Origin: a bacterium
Lineage (GTDB): Bacteria; Patescibacteriota; Microgenomatia; UBA1400; PJMF01
NCBI GenBank assembly: GCA_900299155.1
Contig: OMIS01000044.1
Location: 1 to 20,819 of the forward strand
DNA length: 20,819 bases
Reading direction: 5' to 3'
The position numbers were made by a program, and so were the translations under genes. This document shows, in pieces, positions 1 to 8,184 of this stretch. The notes under the pieces are model-generated. The model searched no databases. It saw only the letters and a list, made by a program, of their open reading frames with translations, and had not been told where the DNA came from. Each line of letters begins with the position of its first letter. Position 1 is the first letter of the stretch.

Positions 1-22
1 AATCAAAATATATCAATAATAA

Positions 23-622
23 TTATAATTTGGCTACTTTTGCTGCTTGAAAGGGCTTTTCTTGGTATGAAAGCTCTTGATTTACATAGCAGCGAATGAC
101 ATATAAATAGTCCGAAAGACGGTTTAAGTACTGTAGTAAGATCGGTCTAACCGCCACCTCACGACTATACGACACGAGCACCCTTTCACAACGTCTACAG
201 ACCGTCCGTGTGACATCCAACCAAGCCCCTAGCTGAGTCCCACCGGGAAGCAAAAACTGAGTAGTCCAGTTTGCAGCCATTTGGTGTTGGAGCGCATCCG
301 ACCACAGTTCTAATTCTTTGAGTTCTTGTTCATCAAATTTGGCAGTGGGCGAGCCCGCAATTTCCGCTCCAATATAAAAAAGCGTGTTTTGAATGTGGTA
401 GAGTCGGTCAATCAGCTCTTTGTTCACACTTTTATGCAGTGAAGTGGTGTGCAACGGTTCATACTGTGTTAAAACCACGCCCAACCAACTGTTCAACTCA
501 TCCAGTGTCCCCACAACTTCAAAAACTTGTGCATCTTTTGCCAATCTATGTCCACTAGCCAAGCCAGTTTCGCCACGATCGCCCGTTTTAGTTGAGATTT
601 GGATTAATGTCCGTTTAGGCAT
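23..622 (-). CDS. PduO-type ATP:cob(I)alamin adenosyltransferase
   Basis: This 199-residue protein matches PduO-type corrinoid adenosyltransferases, which move the adenosyl group of ATP onto cob(I)alamin to make coenzyme B12. The N-terminal ATP-binding signature is visible as TKTGDRGETGL (about residues 11-21), followed by GTLDELNSWLG. The middle carries IQNTLFYIGAEIAG, and the C-terminal half has FLLPGGTQ, RTVCRRCER and YLNRLSDYLYV, which are the conserved active-site segments. Length is normal for the family. The start is supported by a GGTGA Shine-Dalgarno element nine bases upstream (minus strand, 632-636). It is divergent from the GNAT gene at 698. No other B12 gene lies in the window, so the adenosyl-B12 user is unknown. 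The family call is firm; the exact corrinoid specificity is not. Confidence 0.93.
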   Translation of the reverse strand: MPKRTLIQISTKTGDRGETGLASGHRLAKDAQVFEVVGTLDELNSWLGVVLTQYEPLHTTSLHKSVNKELIDRLYHIQNTLFYIGAEIAGSPTAKFDEQELKELELWSDALQHQMAANWTTQFLLPGGTQLGAWLDVTRTVCRRCERVLVSYSREVAVRPILLQYLNRLSDYLYVIRCYVNQELSYQEKPFQAAKVAKL

Positions 623-643
623 ACAATACTTTCACCAATACAC

Positions 644-649
644 ACTATA
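644..649 (-). promoter_or_regulatory. putative -10 box (TATAGT) for the adenosyltransferase gene
   Basis: Read on the minus strand this is TATAGT, 21 bases before the ATG at 622. A start about seven bases downstream would leave a short leader of roughly 15 bases containing the GGTGA ribosome binding site. No convincing -35 is visible. Confidence 0.35.
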
Positions 650-676
650 CTACATGGGCAGAACAACTGCGTTGAG

Positions 677-682
677 TATACT
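677..682 (+). promoter_or_regulatory. putative -10 box (TATACT) for the GNAT gene at 698
   Basis: TATACT lies 15 bases before the ATG at 698, which gives a very short leader of about 8-10 bases with only a weak purine run (GAGAAAG). No clear -35 is seen. Together with the minus-strand box at 644-649 it forms a compact divergent promoter region of 75 bases. Confidence 0.4.
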
Positions 683-697
683 GTAGAGAAAGCAATT

Positions 698-1711
698 ATG
701 TCACTGACTATCACCATCGCAACTGATCCCAGTTGTTTTGCGCAACTAGAATCTGAATGGCTAGAGTTATTAGAACGAGCACAAACAAATACTGTATTTC
801 AAACTCCACAGTTTCTCTCTGCCTGGTGGGAAGCACTTGGTGTAGGTAGTTTACAAGTGGTGGTGCTTCGCGATAATGCGGGAATTATGCAAGGAATAGC
901 ACCGCTATATATTGAAATCACAGGAGAAGGTAAGCGGCAATTAAGTTTCATCGGCTGTGTTAATGTTTCAGATTATTTAGATGTAATCGTCTCAAAAGAT
1001 CATAGCACTGCGGTTTATCAAGCTTTATATGAATTTTTACAGGCACAAAATGGGTTTGATACCGTATATTGGTGTAGTTTGCCAGAGTATAGCCAAACAC
1101 GGGCATTTTTGAAGGATTCATTTCCCCAAGCGCAGGAAAGGATTCAAGATGTTGCTCCGTATATTTCTTTACCCAGCACATGGGAAGAGTACCTCAGTAC
1201 ATTAGAGCGTAAGCAACGCCATGAAGTGAAGCGTAAATGGCGGCGTCTTGAAGAACTAGACCATATTTTTGAAGTTATTACCGAAGAATATGCGGCAAAA
1301 GATGCTTTAGATGAGTTTATTGCACTGCATACAACTTCATCAGCAGCAAAACGAGAGTTTTGGAATGATGAACATTTGAAGTTTTTCAAAGAACTTATCC
1401 CCCGCATGGCCAGAGCAGGATGGTTGAGATTATTTTTCCTGACAATTGAAGGCAAGCGTGTAGCGAGCATGTTACTTTTTGACTACAACAATGAGTACGA
1501 ACTCTATAACTCAGGCTTTGATCCTGCATTGTATAAAGAGGTAGGGACAGGATCTACACTTACTGCATATACCATCAAGCATGCCATAGAACATGGCAAA
1601 GGTATCTATGATTTTTTGCGAGGTGGGGAAGAGTATAAATACCGCCTGGGTGGAGTAAAGCGAGAAGTCTTTGATATCAGTATTGCACAGCTCACCAAGC
1701 CACTTGAGTAA
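698..1711 (+). CDS. CelD/BcsL-type GNAT acyltransferase (Acetyltransf_6-like)
   Basis: The 337-residue protein looks like the CelD/BcsL group of GNAT-fold proteins (Acetyltransf_6), often found near envelope polysaccharide or lipid genes. The family signature is in the C-terminal half: a basic stretch typical of the group (RKQRHEVKRKWRRLEE, about residues 169-184), then FFLTIEGKRVASMLLFDYN, YNSGFDPALYKEVGTGS and YDFLRGGEEYKYRLGG near residue 310-320, which corresponds to the substrate/cofactor core. The N-terminal part (WLELLERAQTNTVFQTPQFL) is also typical. No signal peptide or membrane segment is seen, so it should be cytoplasmic. The acyl donor and acceptor cannot be predicted. It converges on the CofE-like gene; the 70-base gap (1712-1781) has only a weak CTCTG/CAGAG stem and no clear terminator. 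Confidence 0.85.
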   Translation: MSLTITIATDPSCFAQLESEWLELLERAQTNTVFQTPQFLSAWWEALGVGSLQVVVLRDNAGIMQGIAPLYIEITGEGKRQLSFIGCVNVSDYLDVIVSKDHSTAVYQALYEFLQAQNGFDTVYWCSLPEYSQTRAFLKDSFPQAQERIQDVAPYISLPSTWEEYLSTLERKQRHEVKRKWRRLEELDHIFEVITEEYAAKDALDEFIALHTTSSAAKREFWNDEHLKFFKELIPRMARAGWLRLFFLTIEGKRVASMLLFDYNNEYELYNSGFDPALYKEVGTGSTLTAYTIKHAIEHGKGIYDFLRGGEEYKYRLGGVKREVFDISIAQLTKPLE

Positions 1712-1781
1712 GCTCTGTAGAATACATATATCCAGAGTAAACGCATGCAGAATTCAAGTATACACTGTGGACAGATTCAGA

Positions 1782-2528
1782 CTATTTGTTTCGCTTCCAT
1801 GGAGCAGACATCAAGATTGGAGCGTAGACGTCATCTTCAGGTGTAATCTCAAGTGCCTTGATTTCCTCTGGTGTAGGAGGTTTATCCTGAAACTCAATTT
1901 GCGGGATATCTTCAATACTACAGAGTGGTTGTTGTTCAGCCACCTCCCCCATATTCAAGACTGCGGCTACTGCCAGTGCTTCTGCGATATTAACTTGAGT
2001 CATCTGCATTTCATAGCCAAAGATATCTTTTTCACCAATTCTATTGCGGACACCTTTGAACCCACAGTGAGCGAGTGCTGTTCCAATCGTGCCCCATTTG
2101 AGTGGGATTGTCTTACTATCAGAAATTAAAATGCCCACATTTTTTATCCCATAATGTGTTTTCACGGCTTTCCACAAGCCCGCGGCACTCTTATAGGACT
2201 CTTTTGGCAGTTTAACATACTGGTTATCTGCATTTGACATATCTACTCCAGCATTCACAGCCAGCACCTGATCTTTGATGGCTAACATCACATCATACTT
2301 GGATTCACTGGGTTCAATATATGCATCTGCCTCTGCTCGGACGATCTGCTGTTTTTCTGCACGACTTCCCGTGATAACAGGAGCGACGTTGCCTTCACAC
2401 AGAGCGACAATCTTGGAAGTCACCACTAGGACTGAGTTCTCTTTGATTTCCGGCACTGCTGCTTTGATTATTTCAAACAGATCATCATGTACCTTGACGA
2501 TAGGAGTTTTAATGGGAGTTATTTTCAT
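1782..2528 (-). CDS. CofE-like gamma-glutamate ligase (putative folate metabolism type)
   Basis: The 248-residue protein belongs to the F420-0:gamma-glutamyl ligase fold (CofE family, COG1478), whose archetype adds L-glutamate to coenzyme F420-0 using GTP. Conserved segments are VLVVTSKIVALCEGNV near the N-terminus, VLAVNAGVDMSNAD (metal and nucleotide region), GILISDSKTIPLKWG and EKDIFGYEMQMTQVN. The pattern ISDS...PLKWG...GFKGVR fits the bacterial subgroup annotated as 'putative folate metabolism gamma-glutamate ligase' better than true CofE. An upstream in-frame ATG at 2609 is rejected because it would add 27 unconserved residues and run over the promoter; the ATG at 2528 starts at MKITPIKTPIVK, as in the family. 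No F420 genes are nearby, so the acceptor is unknown. It is divergent from uvrB. Confidence 0.85.
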   Translation of the reverse strand: MKITPIKTPIVKVHDDLFEIIKAAVPEIKENSVLVVTSKIVALCEGNVAPVITGSRAEKQQIVRAEADAYIEPSESKYDVMLAIKDQVLAVNAGVDMSNADNQYVKLPKESYKSAAGLWKAVKTHYGIKNVGILISDSKTIPLKWGTIGTALAHCGFKGVRNRIGEKDIFGYEMQMTQVNIAEALAVAAVLNMGEVAEQQPLCSIEDIPQIEFQDKPPTPEEIKALEITPEDDVYAPILMSAPWKRNK

Positions 2529-2537
2529 TTCTAAAGT

Positions 2538-2543
2538 AGTATA
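2538..2543 (-). promoter_or_regulatory. -10 box (TATACT) giving a near-leaderless CofE-like transcript
   Basis: On the minus strand TATACT stands nine bases before the ATG at 2528, so transcription would start within about two or three bases of the start codon. It helps choose 2528 as the start. No Shine-Dalgarno sequence is present. Confidence 0.5.
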
Positions 2544-2596
2544 CCTCAGACTGTAGCAGGGACAACCTATACTTACTTTTGATGGACATTTTCGTG

Positions 2597-2602
2597 TATA
2601 AT
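2597..2602 (+). promoter_or_regulatory. -10 box (TATAAT) for uvrB
   Basis: A consensus TATAAT ends 11 bases before the uvrB ATG, leaving a leader of at most about five bases and no room for a ribosome binding site. A poor -35 match (TTACTT, 2573-2578) lies 18 bases upstream. Confidence 0.55.
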
Positions 2603-2613
2603 TAACCACTTAC

Positions 2614-4947
2614 ATGAAATTTCAATTACAAGCACCCTTCAAACCCACAGGAGACCAACCCGCAGCAATCGAGAAGCTCGTGGATGGTCTACAGCATGGT
2701 AAAGATCATCAGGTACTGCTCGGTGTGACTGGCTCTGGTAAAACATTCACTATGGCCAATGTCATTGAAAAAGTGCAGATGCCCACATTGATCATTGCAC
2801 ATAACAAAACTTTAGCAGCGCAACTATACCAAGAATTTAGAGATTTTTTTCCCAACAACGCGGTTAGTTATTTTGTGTCCTACTACGACTACTATCAACC
2901 AGAAGCATATATTCCCAGCTCCGATACCTACATTGAAAAAGAAGCTACCATTAATGATGAGATTGATAAACTGCGGTTGGCCACGACTGCAAACTTACTC
3001 ACACGTCCAGACACGATAGTCGTTGCTTCAGTGTCCTGTATTTATAACTTGGGATCCCCCGTAGACTACAGTCAGCACACCATGGAACTTATGGAAGGTG
3101 AGGTGATTTCTCGTGAGACATTACTGCTCCAGCTTTCCAACTTACAGTATGAGCGTTCTGATGCAGATTTGAAACGTGGTACGTTTAGACTGCGTGGCGA
3201 CATCATTCAAGTTTGGCCAGCATATGAAGACATCGCGCTGAAGATTGAAACATTAGAAAATAAAATTATAAGCATTCGTTGGATTGATCCTGTTACAGGC
3301 AATGTCACGATGCCACCTCGTTCTGATGCCGCACAACTGGCAGCAGCCACCGCCAATCCAAACTCTGCGGCAGCCGCAGCGCCTAGTCCAAGACGCTTTA
3401 CGTTATATCCTGCAAAACATTACATCTTAAATCAAAATGATCAGTCAGCACAGTTTGCGGAGATTGAAGCAGATTTGAATCGAAGAGTTAGAGAACTACA
3501 AGACCAAGGAAAAGTTGTTGAGGCATATCGGCTGAAACAAAAAGTGGGCCATGACATCGATATGCTCAAAGAGCTGGGATTTGTAAATGGCATTGAGAAC
3601 TACTCACGGTACTTTGATGGAAGAAAACCTGGGGATGCCCCGTTTTCATTATTGGACCACTTTATAGCGAGCGCAGAACGCTTTAGTGGAGGAAAGTATC
3701 TTGCTTTCATTGATGAAAGTCACATTACGTTACCACAAGTGCGCGGCATGCATGCGGGTGATGCTTCACGAAAAACTACCTTGATTGAATATGGCTTTAG
3801 ATTACCCAGTGCACTAGACAACCGTCCACTCAAATCACATGAATTTATGCAACGGCTCCGCCATGCAATTTATGTCTCGGCCACTCCAGATGAGTATGAA
3901 GTTTCACTTGCAGGTGGAGAAACTGTAGAACAACTGATCCGCCCAACTGGCCTTGTTGATCCTCCAATTGTTATTCGACCCACTATAAAACAAATTGAAG
4001 ATTTGGTGGTAGAAGTTATTGCGCGTAAAAATATTGGCCAGCGTACACTCGTTACGACACTGACGAAACGAATGGCTGAAGCACTGACTGAATATTTGAA
4101 TGACCCAGAAAAAATTAAACGATTGGTTGAGGAGCGATTAGAACAAATTGCGCAACAGAAAGAACAAGATACCAGTGAAAGTATTTTGCTGAAAGATGGA
4201 TTACTGCCAGTTGAAGATATGGAAATTGGAAAAATTCCTGATGAACTTTTGAATGCCACACAACACCTTACTCCGCTTCCTGATATTGAAGCACTTCAGT
4301 ATCCTAAAGTGGCATATTTACATTCTGATATTGAAACGTTAGAGCGTTCAGATATTTTAGATGATTTGCGAAGAGGAGAGTACGATGTGCTGGTGGGAAT
4401 TAACTTGTTGAGAGAAGGTTTAGATTTACCTGAAGTTTCTTTAGTGGCCATTTTAGATGCAGACAAAGAAGGCTTTTTACGCTCCCGAACATCATTGATT
4501 CAAACCATGGGACGGGCGGCGCGGCACCAAGATGGACAAGTAATTTTATATGCAGATGTGCTGACAAAATCTATGAAGGCAGCGATTATGGAAAGTCAGC
4601 GCCGCAGAGTAATTCAACTTGAATTTAATGCTGAGCACGGCATCACTCCACAAGGTATTAACAAGCCACTGCGTGAACGGATGATTGAGAAGAAGGATGA
4701 AGAGGAAGTGGACAGTACTGGCAAACGAAGTGGCAAGAAAAAGGGAAGTGATGAACCAGAGCCACTGATTGTGCATTTAACTAAAACTGAGCAAATTGAC
4801 TTAAATGCCATTCAAGCTGCTGATTTAACTCCAAGTGATAAGCAACGACTCGCTGCCAAACTGCGCCGCAGAATGCTTAAGGCTGCCTATGATATGGACT
4901 TCGAGCTGGCTGCAATTTTACGAGATAGCATCGGGAAGTTGGAGTAG
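2614..4947 (+). CDS. uvrB: UvrB, excision nuclease helicase subunit, with two insertions
   Basis: UvrB is the damage-verifying helicase of UvrABC nucleotide excision repair. Visible elements are Walker A GVTGSGKT (37-44), the beta-hairpin region YYDYYQPEAYIP, the DESH box (367-370), LVTTLTKRMAEALTEYL, YLHSDIETLER, GINLLREGLDLPEVSLVAILDAD, the arginine-finger motif QTMGRAAR, and a C-terminal UVR motif (YDMDFELAAILRD) that contacts UvrC. At 777 residues it is about 100 longer than the usual 660-680. Two insertions explain most of this: an Ala/Pro-rich stretch at about 233-259, and a charged, probably helical stretch of about 65 residues at about 497-563 between the TKRMAE and YLHSD motifs. All core motifs are intact, so it should be active. 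It is followed by a 140-base gap and uvrA. Confidence 0.97.
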   Translation: MKFQLQAPFKPTGDQPAAIEKLVDGLQHGKDHQVLLGVTGSGKTFTMANVIEKVQMPTLIIAHNKTLAAQLYQEFRDFFPNNAVSYFVSYYDYYQPEAYIPSSDTYIEKEATINDEIDKLRLATTANLLTRPDTIVVASVSCIYNLGSPVDYSQHTMELMEGEVISRETLLLQLSNLQYERSDADLKRGTFRLRGDIIQVWPAYEDIALKIETLENKIISIRWIDPVTGNVTMPPRSDAAQLAAATANPNSAAAAAPSPRRFTLYPAKHYILNQNDQSAQFAEIEADLNRRVRELQDQGKVVEAYRLKQKVGHDIDMLKELGFVNGIENYSRYFDGRKPGDAPFSLLDHFIASAERFSGGKYLAFIDESHITLPQVRGMHAGDASRKTTLIEYGFRLPSALDNRPLKSHEFMQRLRHAIYVSATPDEYEVSLAGGETVEQLIRPTGLVDPPIVIRPTIKQIEDLVVEVIARKNIGQRTLVTTLTKRMAEALTEYLNDPEKIKRLVEERLEQIAQQKEQDTSESILLKDGLLPVEDMEIGKIPDELLNATQHLTPLPDIEALQYPKVAYLHSDIETLERSDILDDLRRGEYDVLVGINLLREGLDLPEVSLVAILDADKEGFLRSRTSLIQTMGRAARHQDGQVILYADVLTKSMKAAIMESQRRRVIQLEFNAEHGITPQGINKPLRERMIEKKDEEEVDSTGKRSGKKKGSDEPEPLIVHLTKTEQIDLNAIQAADLTPSDKQRLAAKLRRRMLKAAYDMDFELAAILRDSIGKLE

Positions 4948-5080
4948 CTTCTAGTAGGAGGCTCAAATATTCATGCAGGGGTTTATTTAGAAAACCTAGT
5001 GATTCAGACACGCCAATTCAACCGCTTCAATAGGTACGTGTCCCCCACTTCTTAGGCTCGAAATTTTACCGAAAGTAAGC

Positions 5081-5086
5081 TATACT
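5081..5086 (+). promoter_or_regulatory. putative -10 box (TATACT) for uvrA
   Basis: TATACT sits two bases before an in-frame ATG at 5088, so transcription would begin downstream of that ATG and the real start must be the ATG at 5151, with a leader of about 58 bases. The rest of the uvrB-uvrA gap (4948-5080) shows only a weak GACACG/CGTGTC inverted repeat (5007-5012 and 5037-5042) and no clear terminator. Confidence 0.4.
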
Positions 5087-5150
5087 AATGGGCTCAGGTA
5101 TTTTTGATCCAGCCGTTGATTTTTATTGCTGGAGAAACCAAAACCACACT

Positions 5151-8123
5151 ATGAGTACACAAGATACAATTACAATTACTGGCGCACGCGAACACAATCT
5201 TAAAGATATTTCTGTGGAAATTCCCAAGAATAAATTGATTGTTTTTACAGGGCTTTCTGGTAGTGGCAAAAGTTCACTCGCATTTGACACGCTGTATGCA
5301 GAAGGGCAACGCCGCTATGTGGAAAGTCTCTCTTCTTACGCTCGCCAATTTCTGGGAGTGATGCAGAAACCTGATGTTGATCACATTGAAGGTCTTTCAC
5401 CAGCCATTTCTATTGATCAAAAAACCACCTCACATAACCCACGCTCCACAGTAGGCACGATCACTGAAATTTACGACTACTTGCGGTTGCTATTTGCACG
5501 CATTGGCCATCAATATTGTCCTGATTGCGGGATCCCAGTTTCAACCCAATCAATTGATGAGATCGTTTCCAAAGTACTTTCTGATACTGAAGTGCGCGCA
5601 CAAGGAAGACCAGCACGGTTATTATTATTATCTCCAATTGTGCAAGGTCGCAAAGGTGAATTCCAAGGATTGTTTCAAAACTTACAGAAGAAGGGATACT
5701 CACGCGTAAGAATTGATGGAGAAATGTTTGATCTTTCGCAAAACTTTAGTTTGCTAAAGAACAATAAACATGATGTTGACATTGTCATTGATCGTGTTGT
5801 TATTTCTAAAGAACAATTGAAAGATGATGCTGAACTGAAAACTTTGCGCAGTAGATTAAACCAATCAATTGAAGAAGCACTCAAACTTTCTGAAGGCATG
5901 GCCACGATCTCATATGTGAATGACCAAACCATTACGTTCCCAGATAATCCTGAAGATACTGAAGATCAAATCTTTAGTGAAAAATTAGCATGTAGTAATT
6001 GTGGTCGTTCATTTACAGAATTAGAGCCGCGACTATTTTCATTTAACTCCCCACAAGGTGCGTGTGAGACCTGTAACGGATTAGGCTCACTCTTAAAAAT
6101 TGACGTCGCCAAAATGATTGCGCCAGCACTCACATTAAGTGAAGGTGCAGTCATACCATTTGCGCGCGTCTTAAGTGCTGATTCTTGGTGGACACGCTTA
6201 GTACAAACTGTGGCTGAAGATGCGGGAGTAGATTTCCGCAAAACTACCTTTGAAGAAATGCCTGAAGCAGTTCAGCAAATGTTGTTGTACGGCTCAGACA
6301 AAGTCTATACTGTGCATGGAGAGAATCGGTTTGGTAAAGAAACGAGCATTCAAGAAAAGTTTGAAGGTTTTGTCACCAACCTAGAACGTCGGTACAACGA
6401 AACAGACTCTCCATATATCCGTACGGAAATCGAGCAGTTTATGAATCGCCAGCTCTGTCCGTTGTGCAAAGGTGACAGATTAAAAGCAGAGCCACTCGCG
6501 GTAAAAATTGATGGGTTCAACATTGCGCAAGTTACACAGCTTCCAATAGATGAGTGCTATCATTGGCATGAAAAACTACAAGAGAGTAATTTGATTTCAG
6601 AAAAAGAAGCACAAATTGCTGATTCCATTTTACGAGAGATCGTCACCCGCCTAAACTTCTTAGTTTCAGTGGGTTTGAATTATTTAACCTTAAATCGAGA
6701 AGCTTCTACGCTCGCAGGTGGAGAAGCACAACGTATTAGATTGGCATCTCAAATTGGGACAGGTTTGACTGGAGTACTCTATATTTTGGATGAGCCTACC
6801 ATTGGATTGCACCAACGTGATAACCGCAGATTAATTGAAACCCTGAAAAATTTGCAAGAAAAAGGCAACACCGTTGTGGTCGTAGAACATGATCGTGATG
6901 TGATGCTAGCCGCAGACCATATCTTGGACTTCGGCCCAGGGGCAGGGCAACATGGAGGAAAAATAATTGCTGCAGGGAATCCGCAGGAATTAATGAAAAA
7001 CAGCAAATCCATCACTGGTAAGTATTTAAGTCGTAAAAAGGATGTACTTCGTGAGACGAAACCAGTTACAGAACGCCAGTATGTGTCCGTTGATGAAGTC
7101 AATACCAGTAAAGCACAATCAATTAGAATTTCTGGTGCAAAACATCATAATCTTAAGAGCGTTGACGTAGAGTTCCCCCTGAATAAATTAGTGTGTATTG
7201 CGGGTGTTTCTGGTTCAGGAAAGTCCACACTGCTGTACGAGACACTCTACTATCATCTCAACAAGCATTTAGGAAAAACTACCGACGGCATGGGTGGTTC
7301 CATTGAAAGTATTTCCGTGCCAGAAGGTGTCCGTAGAGTCACTTTAATTGATCAAAGTCCAATTGGAAAAACACCCCGTTCTAACCCCGCAACCTACACC
7401 AAAATTTTTGATTATATCCGTACCCTATTTACTCAAACACAAGATGCCAAGGTACGCGGTTTTCAATCAGGTCGGTTTAGTTTTAACGTAAAGGGGGGAC
7501 GCTGTGAAGCATGCCAGGGTGATGGACAAATTAAGATTGAAATGCAGTTTTTACCAGATGTCTACGTTACCTGTGATGTCTGCAAAGGCAAACGATACAA
7601 CCAAGAAACTTTAGAAGTTCAATACAAAGGAAAAAATATCAGTGAGATCTTGGACATGACCGTTGATGAAGCTGCAGAATTTTTCAAAGGAAATAGCACC
7701 TTGGGTAAAAAATTGGACACACTGCAAGCTGTGGGACTTGGCTATATTAAACTTGGACAGCCAGCACCGACACTTTCTGGTGGCGAAGCGCAGCGCGTGA
7801 AGCTTGCTAAAGAACTTTCTACCCGCAGTTTTGAACATGTAGTGTATTTACTTGATGAACCTACGACAGGATTGCATTTTGCGGATGTGCAAAAACTACT
7901 TTCTGTTTTGGAACAACTTGTTGCTCAAAATAATACCGTAATTGTGATTGAACATAATTTAGATGTGATTAAAAATGCAGACTGGATCATTGATTTAGGT
8001 CCTGAAGGTGGCAATGGTGGTGGTGAAATTATCGCCACAGGTACACCACAGCAACTTGCTCGTGATGCAGAAACTCATACAGGGAAATTCCTTAAAGAAG
8101 AGTTTGAGGCTCAAGCAGCGTAA
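5151..8123 (+). CDS. uvrA: UvrA, excision nuclease damage-sensor ATPase
   Basis: UvrA dimers scan DNA for lesions and load UvrB. The 990-residue protein has the full tandem ABC architecture. The first half has Walker A GLSGSGKS (34-41), a zinc module with CSNCGRSF ... CETCNGLG, then CPLCKGDRL, the signature LAGGEAQRIRLA and Walker B LYILDEPTIGLH. The second half has Walker A GVSGSGKST, the zinc module CEACQGDG ... CDVCKGKRYN needed for damage recognition, signature LSGGEAQRVKLA and Walker B VYLLDEPTTGLH. Length is slightly above the usual 940-960. The ATG at 5151 is chosen because homology begins at ITITGAREHNLKD and the 5088 ATG overlaps the promoter; a GGAG lies 16 bases upstream, rather far. 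The gene stands alone behind its own promoter and precedes the transglutaminase gene by 61 bases. Confidence 0.97.
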   Translation: MSTQDTITITGAREHNLKDISVEIPKNKLIVFTGLSGSGKSSLAFDTLYAEGQRRYVESLSSYARQFLGVMQKPDVDHIEGLSPAISIDQKTTSHNPRSTVGTITEIYDYLRLLFARIGHQYCPDCGIPVSTQSIDEIVSKVLSDTEVRAQGRPARLLLLSPIVQGRKGEFQGLFQNLQKKGYSRVRIDGEMFDLSQNFSLLKNNKHDVDIVIDRVVISKEQLKDDAELKTLRSRLNQSIEEALKLSEGMATISYVNDQTITFPDNPEDTEDQIFSEKLACSNCGRSFTELEPRLFSFNSPQGACETCNGLGSLLKIDVAKMIAPALTLSEGAVIPFARVLSADSWWTRLVQTVAEDAGVDFRKTTFEEMPEAVQQMLLYGSDKVYTVHGENRFGKETSIQEKFEGFVTNLERRYNETDSPYIRTEIEQFMNRQLCPLCKGDRLKAEPLAVKIDGFNIAQVTQLPIDECYHWHEKLQESNLISEKEAQIADSILREIVTRLNFLVSVGLNYLTLNREASTLAGGEAQRIRLASQIGTGLTGVLYILDEPTIGLHQRDNRRLIETLKNLQEKGNTVVVVEHDRDVMLAADHILDFGPGAGQHGGKIIAAGNPQELMKNSKSITGKYLSRKKDVLRETKPVTERQYVSVDEVNTSKAQSIRISGAKHHNLKSVDVEFPLNKLVCIAGVSGSGKSTLLYETLYYHLNKHLGKTTDGMGGSIESISVPEGVRRVTLIDQSPIGKTPRSNPATYTKIFDYIRTLFTQTQDAKVRGFQSGRFSFNVKGGRCEACQGDGQIKIEMQFLPDVYVTCDVCKGKRYNQETLEVQYKGKNISEILDMTVDEAAEFFKGNSTLGKKLDTLQAVGLGYIKLGQPAPTLSGGEAQRVKLAKELSTRSFEHVVYLLDEPTTGLHFADVQKLLSVLEQLVAQNNTVIVIEHNLDVIKNADWIIDLGPEGGNGGGEIIATGTPQQLARDAETHTGKFLKEEFEAQAA

Positions 8124-8172
8124 ACAGAGCGCACATCAGCGAAGTAATTATCCAATTACCACCAACTTCCGT

Positions 8173-8178
8173 TATAAT
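8173..8178 (+). promoter_or_regulatory. -10 box (TATAAT) giving a leaderless transglutaminase mRNA
   Basis: Consensus TATAAT ends six bases before the ATG at 8185, so the expected transcription start is the A of the start codon. The 61-base gap after uvrA holds no ribosome binding site and no terminator-like hairpin. Confidence 0.6.
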
Positions 8179-8184
8179 GATTAG

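Noticed and set aside
1713..1737. Bidirectional terminator between the converging genes
   Set aside because: The CTCTG/CAGAG stem is five pairs with a 15-base loop and lacks flanking A/T runs on either side.
1671..2129. 152-codon open frame on the + strand
   Set aside because: It lies antisense to the CofE-like gene, has Cys/Phe-rich low-quality protein and no start signal; it is a shadow frame.
2529..2609. Upstream ATG extending the CofE-like protein by 27 residues
   Set aside because: The extension is Cys/Tyr-rich and unconserved and would include the gene's own -10 box; the family start matches 2528.
5007..5042. Terminator between uvrB and uvrA
   Set aside because: Only a 6-bp GACACG/CGTGTC repeat with a 24-base loop and no T-run follows; too weak to call.
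5088..5150. Upstream ATG extending UvrA by 21 residues
   Set aside because: It overlaps a TATACT -10 box and adds sequence with no family match; UvrA homology begins just after the ATG at 5151.
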